A DNA stretch of 64,000 nucleotides from JBCCXZ01 sp965228005 (GTDB taxonomy: Bacteria; Planctomycetota; Planctomycetia; Pirellulales; Lacipirellulaceae), in the NCBI GenBank assembly GCA_965228005.1, contig CBDDGV010000001.1, positions 124,001-188,000 on the forward strand, given 5' to 3'. A model generated the notes under the pieces. It searched no databases, was not told the DNA's origin, and saw only the letters and a list, made by a program, of their open reading frames with translations. A program made the translations under genes and the position numbers. Shown here piece by piece: positions 9,149-17,625 of the stretch. Positions within the stretch are counted from its first letter, which is position 1, and the number at the start of each line of letters is the position of its first letter.

Positions 9149-10270
9149 ATGATGAGTATGTTCCCCACGCCGCCTCGTTCGTGCGCGCGTCGCTGCGCCG
9201 CGTTCACGCTTGTTGAACTGCTGGTCGTGATCGCCATCATCGGCGTGCTCGTTGCCCTGCTCCTCCCGGCGATCCAGTCCGCCCGCGAGTCGGCCCGCCG
9301 GATGAGTTGCCAGAACAACGAGAGCAACATCGCCAAGGGTTTCCTCAACTACGAATCCACCAACGGCGTTATGCCCCCCGGCAGCATCAACGCCAACGTG
9401 GCCCAGGCGAACGGACCCTCCTGGCTCGTCATTATCCTGCCCTACCTGGAGCAAGGCGCACTAGACGGCGAGATCTCTCGCCTCCTCGAACTTGGCCGAA
9501 CGAACAACAACAACAACGACGTCGATATCCAGTTCTTGACCGACGAGGCCGAGAACCAGATGAACGCCTACCGCATCAGCCTCTACCATTGCCCCAGCGA
9601 CGGGGATGCCGTAGACGAACTCGACCCATCGAGGCAGCGTCTGGGCGCCAACTACTGCGGCGTGGCCGGGTCGTACGAAGCCCGCCAGCGGCGGGCGGGC
9701 CTGCTGAACGTAGCCGGCAACGGCTGCACCACGACCCTGGACGAGAGCCCCGGCTGCGTTGTGGCCGATTCGTTCCTGGGCAACATCAACGTCGACGGCA
9801 TGCTGTTCCCCGGCAGCGTCATCGACCTACGGACCGTTGAAGACGGCACGAGCAACACACTCTTGATCGGAGAACGCTGGTACCAGTTCCGCGGCTGGAC
9901 CGTCGGTTCGTGGCACCGCCACACCACGAGCCGCGCGAACCGCACGCCGGCAAAGCCGCTGAACTTTGTTGCTCGGACGACTGCGATGTTCAAGTCGAAG
10001 AACCTCAACGACCGCTATCCGATCAACGCCAACCTGTACGAAGTCGGGTTCTATCAGGCCCACAACAACAACCTGCAAAGGCCCGAGATGCCCGACGGCG
10101 CCCTGCAGCCTATCCCGCTCTCGGACCTGCCGTTCGCCAGCTTTCACCCGGGCGGAGCCGTCTTCGCACGCGTCGACGGCAGCGTCCACTACATCTCCGA
10201 CGACATCGACATCGATGTCCTGCTCGCACTCGGTTCCCGCAACGGCGGTGAGACGATCGGCCTGAACTAG
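9149..10270 (+). CDS. DUF1559 pilin-like protein with type II/IV prepilin N-terminus
   Basis: This 373-residue protein has the prepilin methylation/cleavage motif FTLVELLVVIAIIG (about residues 19-32), followed by a hydrophobic helix and PAIQSARESARRM. That is the signature opening of the DUF1559 family, greatly expanded in planctomycetes. Alternative starts at 9152 and 9158 differ by 1-3 residues. The C-terminus carries the family block SFHPGGAVFARVDGSVHYISDDI (about 330-352). Family members are thought to be pseudopilin-like surface or secretion-associated proteins, but function is unproven. A paralogue lies at 62081-63196. The gene stands alone, and a strong hairpin follows at 10392-10441. 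Confidence 0.92.
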   Translation: MMSMFPTPPRSCARRCAAFTLVELLVVIAIIGVLVALLLPAIQSARESARRMSCQNNESNIAKGFLNYESTNGVMPPGSINANVAQANGPSWLVIILPYLEQGALDGEISRLLELGRTNNNNNDVDIQFLTDEAENQMNAYRISLYHCPSDGDAVDELDPSRQRLGANYCGVAGSYEARQRRAGLLNVAGNGCTTTLDESPGCVVADSFLGNINVDGMLFPGSVIDLRTVEDGTSNTLLIGERWYQFRGWTVGSWHRHTTSRANRTPAKPLNFVARTTAMFKSKNLNDRYPINANLYEVGFYQAHNNNLQRPEMPDGALQPIPLSDLPFASFHPGGAVFARVDGSVHYISDDIDIDVLLALGSRNGGETIGLN

Positions 10271-10391
10271 GCCGAGCCGCCTCCGGACGAGAGCTGCAGC
10301 CGAATCGGCCTGACGAGAGTCGCCTGTCTAGCGAGCGTCAGACGCCTACTCCGCCGGTGGGACCCGGTCCTCTGGGGTGCTTTAATCGACA

Positions 10392-10441
10392 GAACCGGCG
10401 CCGCCCCGCAGGCGCACCGTGCGGGGCGGCGATTCCGGTTC
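10392..10441. repeat. Strong GC hairpin between DUF1559 and prenyltransferase-fold genes
   Basis: Outer arms GAACCGG (10392-10398) and CCGGTTC (10435-10441) enclose perfect 11-bp arms at 10400-10410 and 10420-10430, with a 9-nt loop. No T-run follows, so it is either an atypical terminator for the upstream gene or a leader structure of the gene starting at 10611. Apart from it, the 10271-10610 gap holds nothing I can identify. Confidence 0.5.
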
Positions 10442-10610
10442 GTTGCCCGCCGCCCGGAGCACCGATAGACTGGAAAATGCTGTCGGTCGTCTTGGGCCAG
10501 TCCCTAGCCAATCGGCAGCCCGGAACAGACCTCGCGTGCGACAGGGGAGACGGGCGCTACCGGCTTGCCTTCCCCCCGTCGTTCCGCCTTCTGCGGGCCC
10601 CAGCAGCGGC

Positions 10611-12221
10611 ATGACCAAAGTCGATCCCGCACCTCACAACGATCCAGCAGCGGCGGTCCCGCCCCCGTCGCCCGCGACCGGCCGGAGCCCCCAACCCGTG
10701 CCGCCGCCCTTGCCTGCCGGCGTCGAGGTCGCCGCAGGTGCCCCCGCCGCTGTCCAGCACGCCGAACCGCCGACGCCGCGACCCCCAGAGGGCGGCCGCG
10801 ACGAAACGCCGCCCGAGCGGCAGGACCCAACCCTGCCCCCGATGGTCTCGCCGCTCGACCTGCTGGCGTCCGCCCCTCCGTGGCTGGTCTCCGCCGCGGC
10901 CCACATGATCCTGATGATCGTGCTCGGGCTGCTGTTCGTCGCCTCGGAGGTCCCGACGGAGCTGCTGCTCCGTTTCGACTACCAAGACGCGTTCGACGAA
11001 ACGCTCGGCGAGTCGCTCGACCTCGACCTCGACTTCGATCAGGCGCAGCTCGACGACGCCCCGCTGATCTCGACCGAAGTCCTCGACTCCGCCACGGTCG
11101 CCGAGTTTGCCACTGAGGTCGAAGACCCCGTGAGCCCCTCGGTCGATGCACTGACCGTCGAGCCGATCCGCATGGCCCTCAGCGGACGCGAAGCGGGCAT
11201 GCGCGACGCGCTGTTGAAGGCCTACGGAGGCACCGCGGCCACCCAGCGCGCCGTCCGCGACGGCTTGGCGTGGCTGGTGCGCAACCGCCGTTCCGACGGC
11301 ATGTGGGACATGAACGGCAAGTTTGACGACGGCGTCCCCACATCCAACCCCGATGCCGCCACCGGCATGGCGCTCATCGCCTTCCAAGGCGCCGGGTACA
11401 CGCCTAACGGCGACCCCCAAGAGCCGTTCACCAAGGTCGTCCGCCGCGCCTGGCGCGGCCTGCTCAAGCGGCAGCGAGAAGACGGCAGCTTCTTCAACAC
11501 CGGACGCAGCCACGGGCAGCTCTACACGCACGCGATCTGCACGATCGCCGTCTGCGAGCTCTACGGCATGACGGGCGATTCCCGCTACCGCGACGCGGCG
11601 CAGCGGGCCGTTGATTACTGCGTCTCGGCCCAGAGCGACGAAGGGGGCTGGCGCTACTACCCAGGCACCGGCAGCGACCTCTCGGTGACCGGCTGGTTCG
11701 TGATGGCCCTGCAGAGCGCACGCATGGCTGGGTTGGAAGTGCCGACAGCCACCCTCGAGTCCGTCTCCGAGTACCTCGACACGGTCAGCAGCGAGTACGG
11801 CAGCCGGTACGCCTACCAAACAGGGAGGGCCCCGTCGCTCGCGATGACCGCCGAAGGATTGCTCTGCCGCCAGTACCTCGGCTGGGGCCGCAACGACGAC
11901 CGCCTCGTGCAGGGCGCGACTCTGCTCACCCAGGCGTTGCCTGTCTGGGAAGACGGAAAACGGAACGTCTACTACTGGTACTACGCATCCCAGGTGTGCC
12001 ACCACATGGAGGGCGAGATCTGGCGTACCTGGAACGAAACCATGCGCCGCGTGATCCCCGACAACCAGGTCCGCAACGGCAAGGAACGCGGCAGCTGGGA
12101 CCCCGACGGTGACCGCTGGGGCGATTCCGGCGGCCGGCTCTTCGTGACTTGCCTCTCGATCTACAACCTCGAGGTCTACTACCGGCACCTGCCGATTTAC
12201 CAGCTCGACCTCGCACAGTAG
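10611..12221 (+). CDS. Membrane-anchored prenyltransferase/squalene-oxidase-fold repeat protein
   Basis: The predicted 536-residue protein starts at ATG 10611. The frame extends upstream to 10419, but that stretch reads as non-coding. Residues 1-85 are Pro-rich and low complexity. One transmembrane helix follows (about 92-112, HMILMIVLGLLFVAS), then an acidic linker (about 125-155, LDLDLDFDQAQLDD). The C-terminal ~330 residues are alpha/alpha-toroid repeats. GLAWLVRNRRSDGMWDM, GLLKRQREDGSFFN and AVDYCVSAQSDEGGWRYY are QW-like repeats of the squalene-cyclase/prenyltransferase superfamily. The catalytic DxDD of cyclases is not evident. Planctomycete proteins of this type are common and uncharacterised. 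I infer a periplasmic toroid tethered to the membrane. Confidence 0.82.
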   Translation: MTKVDPAPHNDPAAAVPPPSPATGRSPQPVPPPLPAGVEVAAGAPAAVQHAEPPTPRPPEGGRDETPPERQDPTLPPMVSPLDLLASAPPWLVSAAAHMILMIVLGLLFVASEVPTELLLRFDYQDAFDETLGESLDLDLDFDQAQLDDAPLISTEVLDSATVAEFATEVEDPVSPSVDALTVEPIRMALSGREAGMRDALLKAYGGTAATQRAVRDGLAWLVRNRRSDGMWDMNGKFDDGVPTSNPDAATGMALIAFQGAGYTPNGDPQEPFTKVVRRAWRGLLKRQREDGSFFNTGRSHGQLYTHAICTIAVCELYGMTGDSRYRDAAQRAVDYCVSAQSDEGGWRYYPGTGSDLSVTGWFVMALQSARMAGLEVPTATLESVSEYLDTVSSEYGSRYAYQTGRAPSLAMTAEGLLCRQYLGWGRNDDRLVQGATLLTQALPVWEDGKRNVYYWYYASQVCHHMEGEIWRTWNETMRRVIPDNQVRNGKERGSWDPDGDRWGDSGGRLFVTCLSIYNLEVYYRHLPIYQLDLAQ

Positions 12222-12383
12222 CCGGCCCAATCGATAGGGTTTCTCCGTCCGAACCGCGGGTCCACGCAGGCGAGACAATCCGCCCTGCGCAGGCCCCTCA
12301 CGCCGTTGCGAACGAGCCTGCCAGAAACCTCGGCAGAGCGTGAGATTCCTTGCGCTGAAAGCAATAAGACGCACGCAAATCCG

Positions 12384-12414
12384 TTGCCTTCCTCCCGGTG
12401 TCCACGCTTATACT
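12384..12414 (+). promoter_or_regulatory. Possible sigma70-type promoter of the GH25 gene
   Basis: TTGCCT (12384-12389) and TATACT (12409-12414) are separated by 19 nt, about 78 nt upstream of the TTG start at 12492. The -10 match is good. The -35 match is fair and the spacing is long. Confidence 0.35.
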
Positions 12415-12491
12415 GGGGTCTAAGCGAGTGCTCTCTCACCTCGCCAGGCATGGGCCGATTCGGGCCCGCTAGGAACACACCGGAGGCTGCC

Positions 12492-14639
12492 TTGGGAACG
12501 TCGACCCACTCTACCCGCTTCGTACGATCGCTGCGCGCAATCGGTCTGGCGTTCGCCGCATGGACTCTCGCGTCGTCCAGTAATGTGCAGGCGCAGCAAC
12601 GCGTTCTCGGGCTCGACCTCGCCTCGTGGCAGGGCAACATCTCGCAGACGACTTGGAACAACCTGAAGAACATCGACAACCGCGACTTTGTCTTCCTCCG
12701 CTCCAGCCGCGGCGGCACCACGGGCTTCTATAACCAGAGCAATCCCGGCAACAACAATCCACCCGGTCAAAACACGTTATCTCAGAGGTACGACGACCAT
12801 TACTTCGTCCAGAACATCACCCGCGCCACCGCGGCTGGCATGTTTGCCGGCCCGTACCACTTCGCCCGGCCCGACATCATCGCCAGCACGCTCAACTCCG
12901 GCGGCATCGCCAACACGGGGACCGACGAAGCGGACCACTTTATGCAGATGGCCGGCGCCTGGATGAGGCCCGGTTACCTCTTGCCCGTCTTCGACCTCGA
13001 GTCTGGCGATACCGAACGCACGCCCACCCAGATCGCGCAGTTCAGCATCGACTTCTCCGACCGCATCTTCGAGACCTACGGCGTCCGGCCGATCATGTAC
13101 ACCAACGGCAACTACGCGAGCATCCTGCAGTCCACCTCGTCGGCGACCGAGGACGCGGTGCTCGAGCGGTTCCCCTACCTCTGGGCCGCCCGACCCGAGT
13201 TCGGCACGAACTCCGGCAACAACGTGCCCGAGTCGATCGCTACCCCCGCCGTGCTCGACCCCAGCAACAACGCCAACGACACGTTCGAGCCGCTCTACGG
13301 GCCCTGGGACGACCCGCCCCTGCCGGAGCACCCCTGGTCGTTCTGGCAGTACAAGTGGACGCTCGACACGGTCAGCTATCCCGGCAACCTCGACGGCAAC
13401 GTCGCCAACGGCGGCACCGAGTTCCTTAAGGACCACCTCGTCCCCGCTCTGTGGACCAGCTCCACCGGCGGCGACTGGAGCACGCTGACCAACTGGAACA
13501 GCGGCCAGACGCCCGTCGCACCGGTTCAGGGCCCGGGCCAAACCCCGCGCGTCGGCCCGCTCACGCTCCCGGCGGTCAGGCTGCCGGGCGTCGACGACAC
13601 CGTCGTGCTGGGACGTGCGGCCGAGGATATCTCCGTAACCCTCTCCAGCGGATCGCACAACATCCGCAAGCTTTATGTCAAGGAAGCGCTCGACATCACG
13701 GGGGGGACCCTCAATGTCAATTATGTGCCTTCCCCAGATTCCACGCCCTACTCGGTTGAGATCGAGGAATCGCTCTCGTTGAACGGCGGGCTCTTGTCTG
13801 CTCACACGCTGAAAGTGGCGGCGGACACGCCGCTGACGCTCAACGCCGGCACGATCGCGTTCAACACGCTCGAGCTGACGAGGAATCAGTTGTCTTCGTC
13901 GAATGTGACGATCGGTAGTTCTCTGATTGTGAATCCGCTTGACGGCGGCGCGACCGTGACAGCGAGCGGGACGGGGAATGTCCCCGCGATCGATCTCGGC
14001 AATGACCAGAGCATCATCACGGTTAACGACGGAACCGCCGAAACAGACCTCATGATTTCGGTGCCGCTCACGAATGGGGGGCTGCTGAAGTCCGGCGGCG
14101 GCAGGCTCGCGCTCAACGGGGGAATCGACTACTCGGGCGACACCTCGGTGGTGCAAGGCGAGTTGGCGGTCTTCGAACCGACGTTGGCGGACGATTCGAC
14201 GGTTTCGCTATTCTCGACGGGGCAGCTCGAGTTGAACTACCTTTCGACCGATGTCGTCGGCTCGCTCTTCATCGACGGCGTCCAGCAGCCTTCGGGCTTG
14301 TGGGGGGCGCCTGGGTCGGCGGCCCCGTTCACCTCAGCCAGCATCGCCGGGCCCGGGTTCCTGTTCGTCGCCGACTCGGCGGCTCCGGGCGACCTGAACG
14401 GCGACGGGTCGGTCAATGCGAGCGACCTGGCACTCTGGGAAACGGCAGTCAGCCAGGGCCAGCCGTTGTCCGGCGACACCGACGACGACCTCGATAGCGA
14501 CATCCACGACTTGCTCCAGATCCAACGCGACTGGACGGGTTCTCCCGCGATCGCCTCGGTCCCCGAGCCGGTCTCGGGCCTGCTTGGCCTGGTAGCTGCG
14601 GCCTGCATCGGATGGCAGCGGAGACGGATAGCCCGCTAA
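12492..14639 (+). CDS. Secreted GH25 lysozyme-like protein with dockerin and PEP-CTERM ends
   Basis: I choose the TTG at 12492 because CGGAGG (12481-12486) lies 5 nt before it and the product then begins with a clean signal peptide (cleavage near VQA-QQ, residue 34). The protein has 715 residues. The glycoside hydrolase 25 domain (about 37-320) shows LDLASWQG with Asp42, the motif YHFARP, and PVFDLES with Asp168/Glu170 of the DxE catalytic pair. The predicted reaction is cleavage of peptidoglycan between MurNAc and GlcNAc. A beta-rich linker resembling autotransporter/PATR repeats follows (about 320-630), then a dockerin-like pair (GDLNGDGSVNASDLALWE, with DTDDDLDSDIHDLLQIQ), then a PEP-CTERM tail (VPEPVSGLLGLVAAACIG, RRRIAR). 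Export and surface sorting are inferred from these ends. Confidence 0.87.
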   Translation: MGTSTHSTRFVRSLRAIGLAFAAWTLASSSNVQAQQRVLGLDLASWQGNISQTTWNNLKNIDNRDFVFLRSSRGGTTGFYNQSNPGNNNPPGQNTLSQRYDDHYFVQNITRATAAGMFAGPYHFARPDIIASTLNSGGIANTGTDEADHFMQMAGAWMRPGYLLPVFDLESGDTERTPTQIAQFSIDFSDRIFETYGVRPIMYTNGNYASILQSTSSATEDAVLERFPYLWAARPEFGTNSGNNVPESIATPAVLDPSNNANDTFEPLYGPWDDPPLPEHPWSFWQYKWTLDTVSYPGNLDGNVANGGTEFLKDHLVPALWTSSTGGDWSTLTNWNSGQTPVAPVQGPGQTPRVGPLTLPAVRLPGVDDTVVLGRAAEDISVTLSSGSHNIRKLYVKEALDITGGTLNVNYVPSPDSTPYSVEIEESLSLNGGLLSAHTLKVAADTPLTLNAGTIAFNTLELTRNQLSSSNVTIGSSLIVNPLDGGATVTASGTGNVPAIDLGNDQSIITVNDGTAETDLMISVPLTNGGLLKSGGGRLALNGGIDYSGDTSVVQGELAVFEPTLADDSTVSLFSTGQLELNYLSTDVVGSLFIDGVQQPSGLWGAPGSAAPFTSASIAGPGFLFVADSAAPGDLNGDGSVNASDLALWETAVSQGQPLSGDTDDDLDSDIHDLLQIQRDWTGSPAIASVPEPVSGLLGLVAAACIGWQRRRIAR

Positions 14640-14658
14640 GAACCCTGCCCGGTTCCGG

Positions 14659-14871
14659 TCAATCGGCCGACGGATCCGATTCCGCCTGCTCGCCCTGACA
14701 CTCCGGCGAGGGCGTGCTGCACAACTGGCAAACGGTCTCGCCCTCGTCGTTCGTTCGGCCGTACGCCCCGCCGCAGCTGCCGCGGATCCGCCGGTCGCTG
14801 AGGATCACGCCGATCGCCATGCCGGCCAGCGCGACCCCGAACGCCGTGAGTGTGATCAAGAAGGTGGTCAT
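14659..14871 (-). CDS. nqrM: Na+-NQR maturation protein NqrM
   Basis: This 70-residue protein has one N-terminal membrane helix (about 4-24) followed by RRIRGSCGG and cysteines at 33, 48, 51 and 58. This is the layout of NqrM (DUF539), a small factor needed to assemble the Na+-pumping NADH:quinone oxidoreductase and thought to deliver iron for its Cys-ligated Fe centre. Its position as last gene of the nqr cluster, 6 nt after apbE, supports the call. The C-terminal 12 residues are acidic and not conserved in what I know of the family. It converges with the GH25 gene 19 bp away. Confidence 0.9.
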   Translation of the reverse strand: MTTFLITLTAFGVALAGMAIGVILSDRRIRGSCGGAYGRTNDEGETVCQLCSTPSPECQGEQAESDPSAD

Positions 14872-14877
14872 GACAGG

Positions 14878-15954
14878 CTACCGCCCCTCGCCTACCGCTC
14901 TCAGGAAGGCCGGCGTCTTTTGGACACTCGGCTCGCCGCCGTCCTCCGCCGCAGAGAGGAACATCGCGGCAACGCTGTTCTCCTCGCACCAATCATATCC
15001 TTCGTCCGGACCGAGGACCACCAACGCGGTCGCCAGCCCGTCGGCCTCCATGCAGGTGGGCGCCACCACCGTCACCGAGAAACCGCGGTAAGGCAGCGGC
15101 CGGCTCGTACGCGGGTCGACGATGTGGCAGTAGCGCCGGCCGTCCGCCCCGCGGTAGTTCCGGTAGTCGCCGCTCGTGGCCATCGCCAGGTCCCGCAGCG
15201 GGATCACCCCCGCCAAAGACCGCTGCGACGGGTCGGGCCGCTCCACGCCGATCTTCCAAGGCTCACCGTCCGCCCGCGTGCCGATCGTGACCACCTCCCC
15301 GCCGATCTCCGCCATCACCCCTTCAGCGCCCGCCTCGACGACCAGTCTTGCGATCAGGTCGACGGCGTACCCCTTAGCGATCGAAGAAAGGTCGACCTCC
15401 ACGCCCTCGGCGGTCTTCCTCAGGGCAGGCGGATCCGTGCGGACCTCGATCATGTCGATCCCGACCAGTTCCTCCGCCGCAGCGAGTTGCTCGTCGTCGG
15501 GGGGATCGGTCAAAGCCGGATCGGCCCCGGCCCCAAACCCCCACAGCGAAAGTAGTGGCCCCACCGTGACGTCTAACGCCCCGCTAGTGCGTCCGTGCAT
15601 CTCCAGAGCCGCCTCGACTACGGCAACGGTCTCCGGCGATACCGCAATCCACTCCCCCGCCCCGGCGCGGTTGAACCGAGTCAGCTCAGAAGACTCCAGG
15701 TAAGTCGACATCTGGTCGTTGACCGTACGCAGTGCGCGGTTGATGTCGGGAGAGAGGTTGTCGTACGCGTGTGGCGTGTTGGTGAACCAGTACTTCACCG
15801 AGTAGGTCGTGCCCATCGTGGGACCGGTGACCTCACCCGTGAAGTGGCTCCCGCCCACACTGCCGAAGCAGCCGCAGAGCTGCAAACACAACACCAGCAC
15901 TGTGTAAGAAAATGCAGTGCGCCGCGGTGTGCGATCGATCACGGCAACCTTCAC
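14878..15954 (-). CDS. apbE: FAD:protein FMN transferase ApbE (lipoprotein)
   Basis: ApbE attaches FMN covalently to threonines of NqrB and NqrC. The 358-residue protein has a signal segment ending in a lipobox LCGC (Cys29). Family blocks follow: GPTMGTTYSVKYW, DVTVGPLLSLWGFG, VDLSSIAKGYAVD, AEIGGEVVTIG, and the C-terminal TSGDYRNYRGADGRRYCHI plus DPRTSRPL, where the metal/flavin-binding residues sit. It begins 2 nt after the nqrF stop and is followed 6 nt later by nqrM, so it is operon-encoded. Both target threonine motifs are present in NqrB and NqrC of this cluster. Confidence 0.95.
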   Translation of the reverse strand: MKVAVIDRTPRRTAFSYTVLVLCLQLCGCFGSVGGSHFTGEVTGPTMGTTYSVKYWFTNTPHAYDNLSPDINRALRTVNDQMSTYLESSELTRFNRAGAGEWIAVSPETVAVVEAALEMHGRTSGALDVTVGPLLSLWGFGAGADPALTDPPDDEQLAAAEELVGIDMIEVRTDPPALRKTAEGVEVDLSSIAKGYAVDLIARLVVEAGAEGVMAEIGGEVVTIGTRADGEPWKIGVERPDPSQRSLAGVIPLRDLAMATSGDYRNYRGADGRRYCHIVDPRTSRPLPYRGFSVTVVAPTCMEADGLATALVVLGPDEGYDWCEENSVAAMFLSAAEDGGEPSVQKTPAFLRAVGEGR

Positions 15955-15956
15955 AA

Positions 15957-17177
15957 CTAACCGCCGAAGTCGTCGTACGCGATGTTCTCCTGCTCGACGC
16001 CCAGGTCGTCGAGCATCTTGAACACCGCCGCGTTCATCATCGGCGGGCCGCAGATGTAGTACTCGATGTCCTCCGGCGCCGGGTGCGTGCTCAGGTAGTT
16101 CTCCAGCAGCACCTGGTGGATGAAGCCCGTGTACCCGGTCCAGTTGTCCTCGGGCAGCGGCTCGGACAGGGCGATGTTGAACTTGAAGTTCGGGAACTCC
16201 TTCTCGATCTCACGGAAGTGCTCGATGTAGAACAGCTCCCGCAGGCTCCGCCCGCCGTACCAGTAGGAGACCTTCCGCTTCGTCTTCTGCCGCTTGAACA
16301 GCTCGAAGATGTGGCTCCGCAACGGCGCCATGCCGGCCCCGCCGCCGATATAGACCATCTCCGCCTCGGTGTCCTTGATGAAGAACTCGCCGTACGGCCC
16401 GGAGATCGTCACCTTGTCGCCCGGCTTGCAGCCGAAGATGTAGGACGACGCCTTCCCCGGCGGCACGTCCGGCAGCCGCGGCGGCGGGCTCGCGATCCGC
16501 ACGTTGAGCATGATGATGCCCTTCTCGCCCGGGTAGTTCGCCATCGAGTACGCCCGGATCACCGGCTCGTCGACCTTCGAGACGTACCGCCACACGTCGT
16601 ACTTGTCCCAGTCCTCGCGGTACTCCTCTTCGATCGCAAAGCCCTTGTAGGCCACCTCGTGCTCGGGGATCTCGATCTGGATGTACCCGCCGGCCTTGAA
16701 GTCCACCGCCTCGTCCGGCGGCAGCTCCAGCACGAACTCCTTGATGAAGGTCGCCACGTTCTCGTTCGAGCGGACCGTGCACTCCCACTTCTTGGTCTCG
16801 AACGCCTCGGGCGGCACCTCGACCTTCATGTCCTGCTTCACGGCCACCTGGCAGGAGAGCCGGCACCCCTCGCGGGCCTCACGCTTATTGATGTGCGACT
16901 TTTCGGTCGGCAGGATGTCGCCGCCGCCCTCGTGCACCTTCACCAGGCACTGGGCGCAGGTTCCTCCGCCGCCGCACGCGCTGGAGACAAAGATCCCCGC
17001 GTCCGAGAGTGCCCCTAAGAGTTTTCCGCCCGCCGGGACCTCGATCTTCTTCTGCTCGTTCACCATGATCGAGACGTTGCCGCTAGCCACCAACTGGCTC
17101 TTCGCCGCGAGGATGATCGCCACCAGAGCGAGCACCACCGCGGTGAACATCGCAACGCCGAGGAAGACTTCAAGCAT
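15957..17177 (-). CDS. nqrF: Na+-translocating NADH:quinone reductase subunit F
   Basis: NqrF is the NADH entry subunit of Na+-NQR. The 406-residue protein has an N-terminal membrane helix (about 3-24) and a plant-type 2Fe-2S domain with Cys68, 74, 77 and 109. A ferredoxin-NADP reductase-like module follows, with FAD motif RAYSMANYP and NADH-binding GGGAGMAPLRSH. Its C-terminal block is YYICGPPMMNAAV. The length is normal. It is separated from nqrE by 448 bp containing a frameshifted S23-type gene, whereas all other nqr neighbours touch or overlap. Expression of nqrF, apbE and nqrM may therefore depend on read-through or on an internal promoter. Confidence 0.97.
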   Translation of the reverse strand: MLEVFLGVAMFTAVVLALVAIILAAKSQLVASGNVSIMVNEQKKIEVPAGGKLLGALSDAGIFVSSACGGGGTCAQCLVKVHEGGGDILPTEKSHINKREAREGCRLSCQVAVKQDMKVEVPPEAFETKKWECTVRSNENVATFIKEFVLELPPDEAVDFKAGGYIQIEIPEHEVAYKGFAIEEEYREDWDKYDVWRYVSKVDEPVIRAYSMANYPGEKGIIMLNVRIASPPPRLPDVPPGKASSYIFGCKPGDKVTISGPYGEFFIKDTEAEMVYIGGGAGMAPLRSHIFELFKRQKTKRKVSYWYGGRSLRELFYIEHFREIEKEFPNFKFNIALSEPLPEDNWTGYTGFIHQVLLENYLSTHPAPEDIEYYICGPPMMNAAVFKMLDDLGVEQENIAYDDFGG

Positions 17178-17189
17178 GATTGAGCCTTT

Positions 17190-17621
17190 AGCGGTTAGCT
17201 TTTAGCAGTTTGCAAGGACTCGCTAGGAGTCCTGTCGCAGGCGTTTGCCAAACGCCGCGAGCATCTTCTTGATCTCGTTGACTCTCGAGTCCAGTCCCGA
17301 GTGAGTCTCTTCGTCCAGATAGCCTAATTCACTTGCAAGCAACAACTGGTACTCCACTTCCGAAGCCGAGCCCGAGGCTATGTCAACAAACCGCCTCAGG
17401 TCGCCGTCTGTGCTTCTGCCGCACCCTTCTGCCAGGTTGGTGGGAATGGAAGCCGCGGCGCGTCGGATCTGGGGAAGTAAGCCCGTAGAGTTCGCTCTTC
17501 GGGAAATGGTTGGTAGCTCGATAAACCTCAAGGGTCAGCAGGTGCGACTTCCGCCAAACCTCAAGAGTCCGAAAGTCCCGCATCTGTCTTGCTCATGGCT
17601 AACAGCTAATGGCTAACCGCT
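17190..17621. mobile_element. Inverted-repeat-bounded insertion inside the nqr operon
   Basis: The sequence at 17190-17216 and the reverse complement of 17595-17621 match at about 21 of 27 positions, including a perfect outer 10-mer (AGCGGTTAGC / GCTAACCGCT). The block lies exactly between nqrE (ends 17626) and nqrF (starts 17177) and contains the broken S23-type gene. Internal GTTAGC/GCTAAC units give a short-repeat look. I infer a small non-autonomous or relic element. No transposase or target duplication is visible. Confidence 0.5.
17223..17583 (-). pseudogene. Four-helix-bundle (S23 / 23S-intervening-sequence type) gene, frameshifted
   Basis: The start at 17583 reads MRDFRTLEVWRKSHLLTLEV, then FPKSELYGLTS, which is the canonical opening of the S23/TIGR02436 family. 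The family continuation QIRRAAASIPTNLAEGCGR, then FVDIASGSASEVEYQLLLA, is in another frame up to the stop at 17223. The frames join at a run of four G (17471-17474 on the plus strand). Removing one base restores an unbroken ~119-residue protein. This is either a real one-base insertion or a homopolymer sequencing error. Family members form pentameric helical bundles; some sit in 23S rRNA intervening sequences and others accompany retroelements. Here the gene sits alone inside the nqr operon. Confidence 0.85.
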
Positions 17622-17625
17622 CCCC

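Noticed and set aside
10557..12374. 605-codon minus-strand ORF opposite the prenyltransferase-fold gene
   Set aside because: It mirrors a gene with clear domain repeats on the plus strand, has low-complexity composition and no family motif. GC-rich codon bias opens such antisense frames.
15912..17018. 368-codon plus-strand ORF across nqrF
   Set aside because: It is antisense to a bona fide nqrF with all cofactor motifs.
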